17,699 nt of DNA from CAJKWP01 sp964554475 (lineage in GTDB: Bacteria; Bacillota; Clostridia; Christensenellales; UBA1242), in assembly GCA_964554475.1 (NCBI GenBank), contig CAZKOT010000026.1, positions 1-17,699 of the forward strand, in the 5' to 3' direction. The notes beneath the pieces are model-generated. The model was not told the origin of the DNA, did not search any database, and saw only the letters and a program-made list of their open reading frames with translations. Shown one piece after another: positions 15,321 through 17,699 of the stretch (position 1 is the first letter of the stretch; each line of letters begins with the position of its first letter). The position numbers and the translations under genes are program-made.

Positions 15321-16325
15321 TTAATTTTCCTTTTCTAAAATAAGTTGCTTTCTTAAATATTCTGCCCTAAAAATATCTCTTTCTTTAGGATTCATTAATC
15401 TTCTACTTATGCTCATTATGTGAGCAGGTTGAGATAAAACAGTAAGCTCATCTAATATTTGCGGATTTTTTATTTTAAAAAACCCACAATTAATTCCCAA
15501 TTTCACTTGAGAAAGAAGTTTAATTGCCTCGCCTGCAGAAAGAATATGTGAATTTGTTAAGTTTCCAAAAGCACGCATGCAAATATCTTTTATTTCATCA
15601 TATTTTACTTTTAAAAGTTCTTTAGTAAATTCTTCTTCCATTTCACATATTTTTTTTGTTACATCTGTAACGTTTGTAATAATTTCATTTTCAGTAATTC
15701 CCAAAGATGCTTCATTAGAAATTTGATAAAAATATCCTTCGGCATTACTATTTTCCCCATATCTGCCTCGAACAGTCATTCCTAATTTTTCAACTTGATT
15801 TGTTAGAGTTTCAATTCTACCTGTAATTGTTGTTGCGGGCAAAAAAAGCATTACCGATGCTCTCATTCCTGTTCCCAAATTTGAGGGTGAAGCAGTTAGA
15901 AATCCAAATTGTTTTGAAAAAGCAATTTTAAAATTTTCAAGAATCATTTCATCAATTTCTTCAATTTTTATAAAAGCATCCGTTAGGGATAAACCATTTA
16001 AAACGCATTGAAGTCTAATATGATCCTCCTCACAAATCATAACAGAAAGATTTTCTTTTTTTTCTCTGTTTATTAAAACTGAAGAAATATCTTTATTATC
16101 TAATAATTCCTTTGAAATAAGTTGCTCCTCAAGCATTTTTAAACTTTCAATATCAGAAAGATTTTTAATTTTTAAAAATTCAAAATCTTCGAAGTTTGAT
16201 AAAAGTTCATAAAGATATTTAGTAATTTTAGACGCATCATAATCAGAAATTTTTAATGGAAAATTTACATCTTCAAAATTGCGTGCAAGTCTAATTCTAG
16301 AAGAAAGAACAATGTTTTCAAGCAT
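15321..16325 (-). CDS. mcsB: Protein-arginine kinase McsB
   Basis: McsB phosphorylates arginine side chains on proteins, marking them for ClpC-ClpP. The 334-residue product is a full phosphagen-kinase-type catalytic domain: SSRIRLARN at 8-16, CEEDHIRLQ at 98-106, a TASPSNLGTGMRASVMLFLP stretch at 144-163 and RGRYGENSNAEG at 186-197. The RDxxRA phospho-arginine sensor motif is present as R316-D-I-F-R-A321. The ATG at 16323-16325 is chosen because GGAGGG lies about nine bases upstream and the protein then begins just before the conserved SSRIRLARN; a longer reading of 27 codons would run back through mcsA. It is shorter at the N-terminus than Bacillus McsB. It starts one base after the mcsA TGA, so translation is coupled. 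Confidence 0.96.
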   Translation of the reverse strand: MLENIVLSSRIRLARNFEDVNFPLKISDYDASKITKYLYELLSNFEDFEFLKIKNLSDIESLKMLEEQLISKELLDNKDISSVLINREKKENLSVMICEEDHIRLQCVLNGLSLTDAFIKIEEIDEMILENFKIAFSKQFGFLTASPSNLGTGMRASVMLFLPATTITGRIETLTNQVEKLGMTVRGRYGENSNAEGYFYQISNEASLGITENEIITNVTDVTKKICEMEEEFTKELLKVKYDEIKDICMRAFGNLTNSHILSAGEAIKLLSQVKLGINCGFFKIKNPQILDELTVLSQPAHIMSISRRLMNPKERDIFRAEYLRKQLILEKEN

Positions 16326-16326
16326 A

Positions 16327-16731
16327 TCATTTTCCCTCCAACTTAAATAATTCATTTTTAAGTTTTGAAGCAAGTTCATAAAAATGATTTTTTGTTGCTT
16401 CTTCAATTTGCATTTTTAATTTTTCAATTTTACTTAAGGGGATTTTTCCAATATGTTGAATTTTTTCAAAATGTTGTAATTTAATATTAGGATATAATTC
16501 AGAGTTAAAAGTATCATAGCATTTTGCACATCCAACATAACCACTTTCAAAAATTTCTTGTAGCTTTGTTCCGCAAAAACAAACCTTATTATCATTTTTA
16601 GTTGAAAAATTTTTATTTTTCAGATTATGGACTTGCTTTTGAAAGCACTCGCTACAAATATAAACATCCCTATTATCATTTCCAATTTGAAAAACTGTCG
16701 CATTATTTAAAAAGCATTTTTCACATAACAT
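16327..16731 (-). CDS. mcsA: McsA, zinc-finger activator of McsB
   Basis: McsA is the adaptor that activates McsB. The 134-residue protein has cysteine pairs C3/C6, C26/C29, C51/C53 and C68/C71, and a C-terminal UVR-type helical pair (about 100-131). The third pair is C-x-C rather than the usual CxxC. It is shorter than Bacillus McsA (around 180 residues). The ATG at 16729-16731 is chosen because GGAG (16738-16741) lies six bases upstream; a TTG five codons earlier overlaps that site. The stop TGA is one base before the mcsB start. No ctsR gene precedes it. Confidence 0.92.
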   Translation of the reverse strand: MLCEKCFLNNATVFQIGNDNRDVYICSECFQKQVHNLKNKNFSTKNDNKVCFCGTKLQEIFESGYVGCAKCYDTFNSELYPNIKLQHFEKIQHIGKIPLSKIEKLKMQIEEATKNHFYELASKLKNELFKLEGK

Positions 16732-16763
16732 TTTATTCTCCAACAAATACTATTACAAATGTC

Positions 16764-16792
16764 ATTATAAAATTTTAAAATTTTTAAAGCAA
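16764..16792 (-). promoter_or_regulatory. Candidate promoter for mcsA-mcsB-clpC
   Basis: TTGCTT (16787-16792) and a perfect TATAAT (16764-16769) are 17 bases apart on the minus strand, giving a start near 16757 and a leader of about 26 bases. I looked for the CtsR heptad GGTCAAA and for CIRCE around it and saw neither. Confidence 0.55.
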
Positions 16793-16810
16793 ATAAAAAA
16801 ACATTCAAAT

Positions 16811-16836
16811 AAAAAGAGACAAAAAATTCGTCTCTT
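16811..16836 (-). terminator. Terminator of the rplM-rpsI operon
   Basis: AAGAGAC (16814-16820) pairs perfectly with GTCTCTT (16830-16836) around a nine-base loop. On the minus strand the stem runs into TTTTT. It lies about 120 bases downstream of rpsI and upstream of the mcsA promoter, separating the two operons. Confidence 0.8.
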
Positions 16837-16953
16837 ATTAAATTATAATTATTTTTCATTTGTTAACTAAAAAAAATCAGTAGAAACATAATATAGAATT
16901 TTTTATTAAAATTTGTTCTTTATTGAGACAAAAAAAACATATAATAATCTCTC

Positions 16954-17412
16954 TTATCGTTTTGAGAATTGTGGTGCTTTACGTGCTTTCTTCAATCCGT
17001 ATTTCTTACGCTCTTTCATTCTAGAATCACGGGTTAAAAAGCCTGCCTTTTTAAGTTCACCTTTCAAATTTTCTTCCGCTTTAACTAGACCGCGAGCAAT
17101 ACCATGACAAATTGCTCCTGCTTGACCAGTTAAACCACCGCCACTAACATTAATAATAATATCGTATTTTTCAGTTGTTCCAGTTAAAACAAGTGGTTGA
17201 CGAACAATTAATTTAAGTGTTTCAAGTTCAAAATATTCATCAATATTTCTTTTGTTAATTGTAATCGTTCCCTTTCCATTAGGAATCAAACGAACACGAG
17301 CAATTGATTTTTTTCTTCTACCTGTACCACCAATTAAAACAGGTTTTACTTTACTTACAGTTTTTGATTTTTTTTCAACGTTAGCTTTTACAACTTTTTT
17401 TTCCTCTACCAT
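16954..17412 (-). CDS. rpsI: Ribosomal protein S9
   Basis: A 30S subunit protein whose C-terminal tail reaches the P-site tRNA. The 152-residue product has the S9 core from about residue 28 (GTGRRKKSIARVRL), SGGGLTGQAGAICHGIARGL near 95-114, and the universal basic tail ending SKR. A Lys/Val-rich N-terminal extension of about 25 residues makes it longer than the usual 130. Its ATG overlaps the rplM stop by one base (TAATG), with AAGGA upstream, so the pair is translationally coupled. Confidence 0.97.
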   Translation of the reverse strand: MVEEKKVVKANVEKKSKTVSKVKPVLIGGTGRRKKSIARVRLIPNGKGTITINKRNIDEYFELETLKLIVRQPLVLTGTTEKYDIIINVSGGGLTGQAGAICHGIARGLVKAEENLKGELKKAGFLTRDSRMKERKKYGLKKARKAPQFSKR

Positions 17413-17699
17413 TATTCAATCCTTCCTTCAATAACAATTTTTTCAGGTTTTTGCGCTTCATGATTATGCTCTCCCCCTTTAAAAAGGTGAAGTCTGGTTA
17501 ACATAGAGCGTCCCAGAGAATTTTTTGGAAGCATTCCTTTAACTGCAACTTTTAAAGCTTTGTCTGATTTTGTTGCCATTAAAGTTTTATAATCAGTTGA
17601 TTTCAAATTGCCAATATAACCCGAATGCGAGTATAATTTTTTTTCAATTAATTTGTTTCCGGTTAAAACAAGATTGTCTGTATTTAAAACAATAACATG
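17412..17699 (-). CDS. rplM: Ribosomal protein L13 (C-terminal part, cut by window edge)
   Basis: A 50S assembly protein. The 95 C-terminal residues are present and the reading frame is open to the window edge, so the true start lies beyond 17699. Recognisable segments are VLTGNK, YSHSGYIG, VKGMLPKNSLGRSML and HEAQKPE near the end, all typical of L13. It is followed by rpsI with a one-base stop/start overlap, the universal rplM-rpsI pair. Confidence 0.96.
   Translation of the reverse strand, partial: HVIVLNTDNLVLTGNKLIEKKLYSHSGYIGNLKSTDYKTLMATKSDKALKVAVKGMLPKNSLGRSMLTRLHLFKGGEHNHEAQKPEKIVIEGRIE

Noticed and set aside
12199..16329. TGA as a tryptophan codon (mycoplasma code)
   Set aside because: TGA ends mcsA one base before the mcsB start and ends hpf at its normal length, and Trp residues are encoded by TGG.
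16732..16953. CtsR or CIRCE operator before mcsA
   Set aside because: No tandem RGTCAAA heptads and no TTAGCACTC/GAGTGCTAA repeat. The GAGAC/GTCTC inverted repeat there is a terminator.

Overview
This is a strongly AT-rich chromosomal window whose gene content points to a low-GC Gram-positive bacterium (Firmicutes/Bacillota, Clostridia-like or a related uncultured lineage). The evidence is the order ftsK-rimO-pgsA-cinA-recA, a protein-arginine kinase/ClpC module (mcsA-mcsB-clpC), a long-form hibernation factor (hpf), Shine-Dalgarno sites of the GGAGG type, and tRNA genes that encode their own CCA ends. TGA is used as a stop (mcsA, hpf) and Trp is encoded by TGG, so the mycoplasma code does not apply.

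Layout. Positions 139-327 carry tRNA-Thr(TGT) and tRNA-Tyr(GTA) on the plus strand, followed by a rho-independent terminator. A plus-strand APH/choline-kinase-like phosphotransferase (551-1381) converges on a minus-strand zeta-toxin-like P-loop protein (1401-2225). Everything after that lies on the minus strand. Read in the direction of transcription (right to left), it is rplM (cut by the window edge)-rpsI with a terminator; mcsA-mcsB-clpC-hpf; a MORN-repeat protein; a membrane-anchored NodB-fold protein; ftsK-rimO-pgsA; and cinA-recA. Candidate sigma-A-type promoters are visible before mcsA, clpC, hpf, the MORN gene, ftsK, cinA and recA.

How the genes fit together. The mcsA/mcsB/clpC block marks damaged proteins with phospho-arginine and unfolds them for degradation; hpf next to it parks ribosomes as dimers under stress. 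ftsK pumps DNA, pgsA makes phosphatidylglycerol phosphate, rimO modifies ribosomal protein S12, and cinA-recA is the usual competence/recombination pair. Most of the window is therefore conserved housekeeping.

The less ordinary parts are: a zeta-like kinase with no visible antitoxin and with catalytic positions changed; a CinA whose N-terminal MoaB-like domain has lost its signature motifs; a NodB-fold protein lacking the catalytic/metal Asp pair, beside a MORN-repeat protein; and an mcsAB-clpC operon with no ctsR and no CtsR or CIRCE operator in front of it. I see no CRISPR array, insertion sequence or prophage, and no clear evidence of a wholly new multi-gene system.
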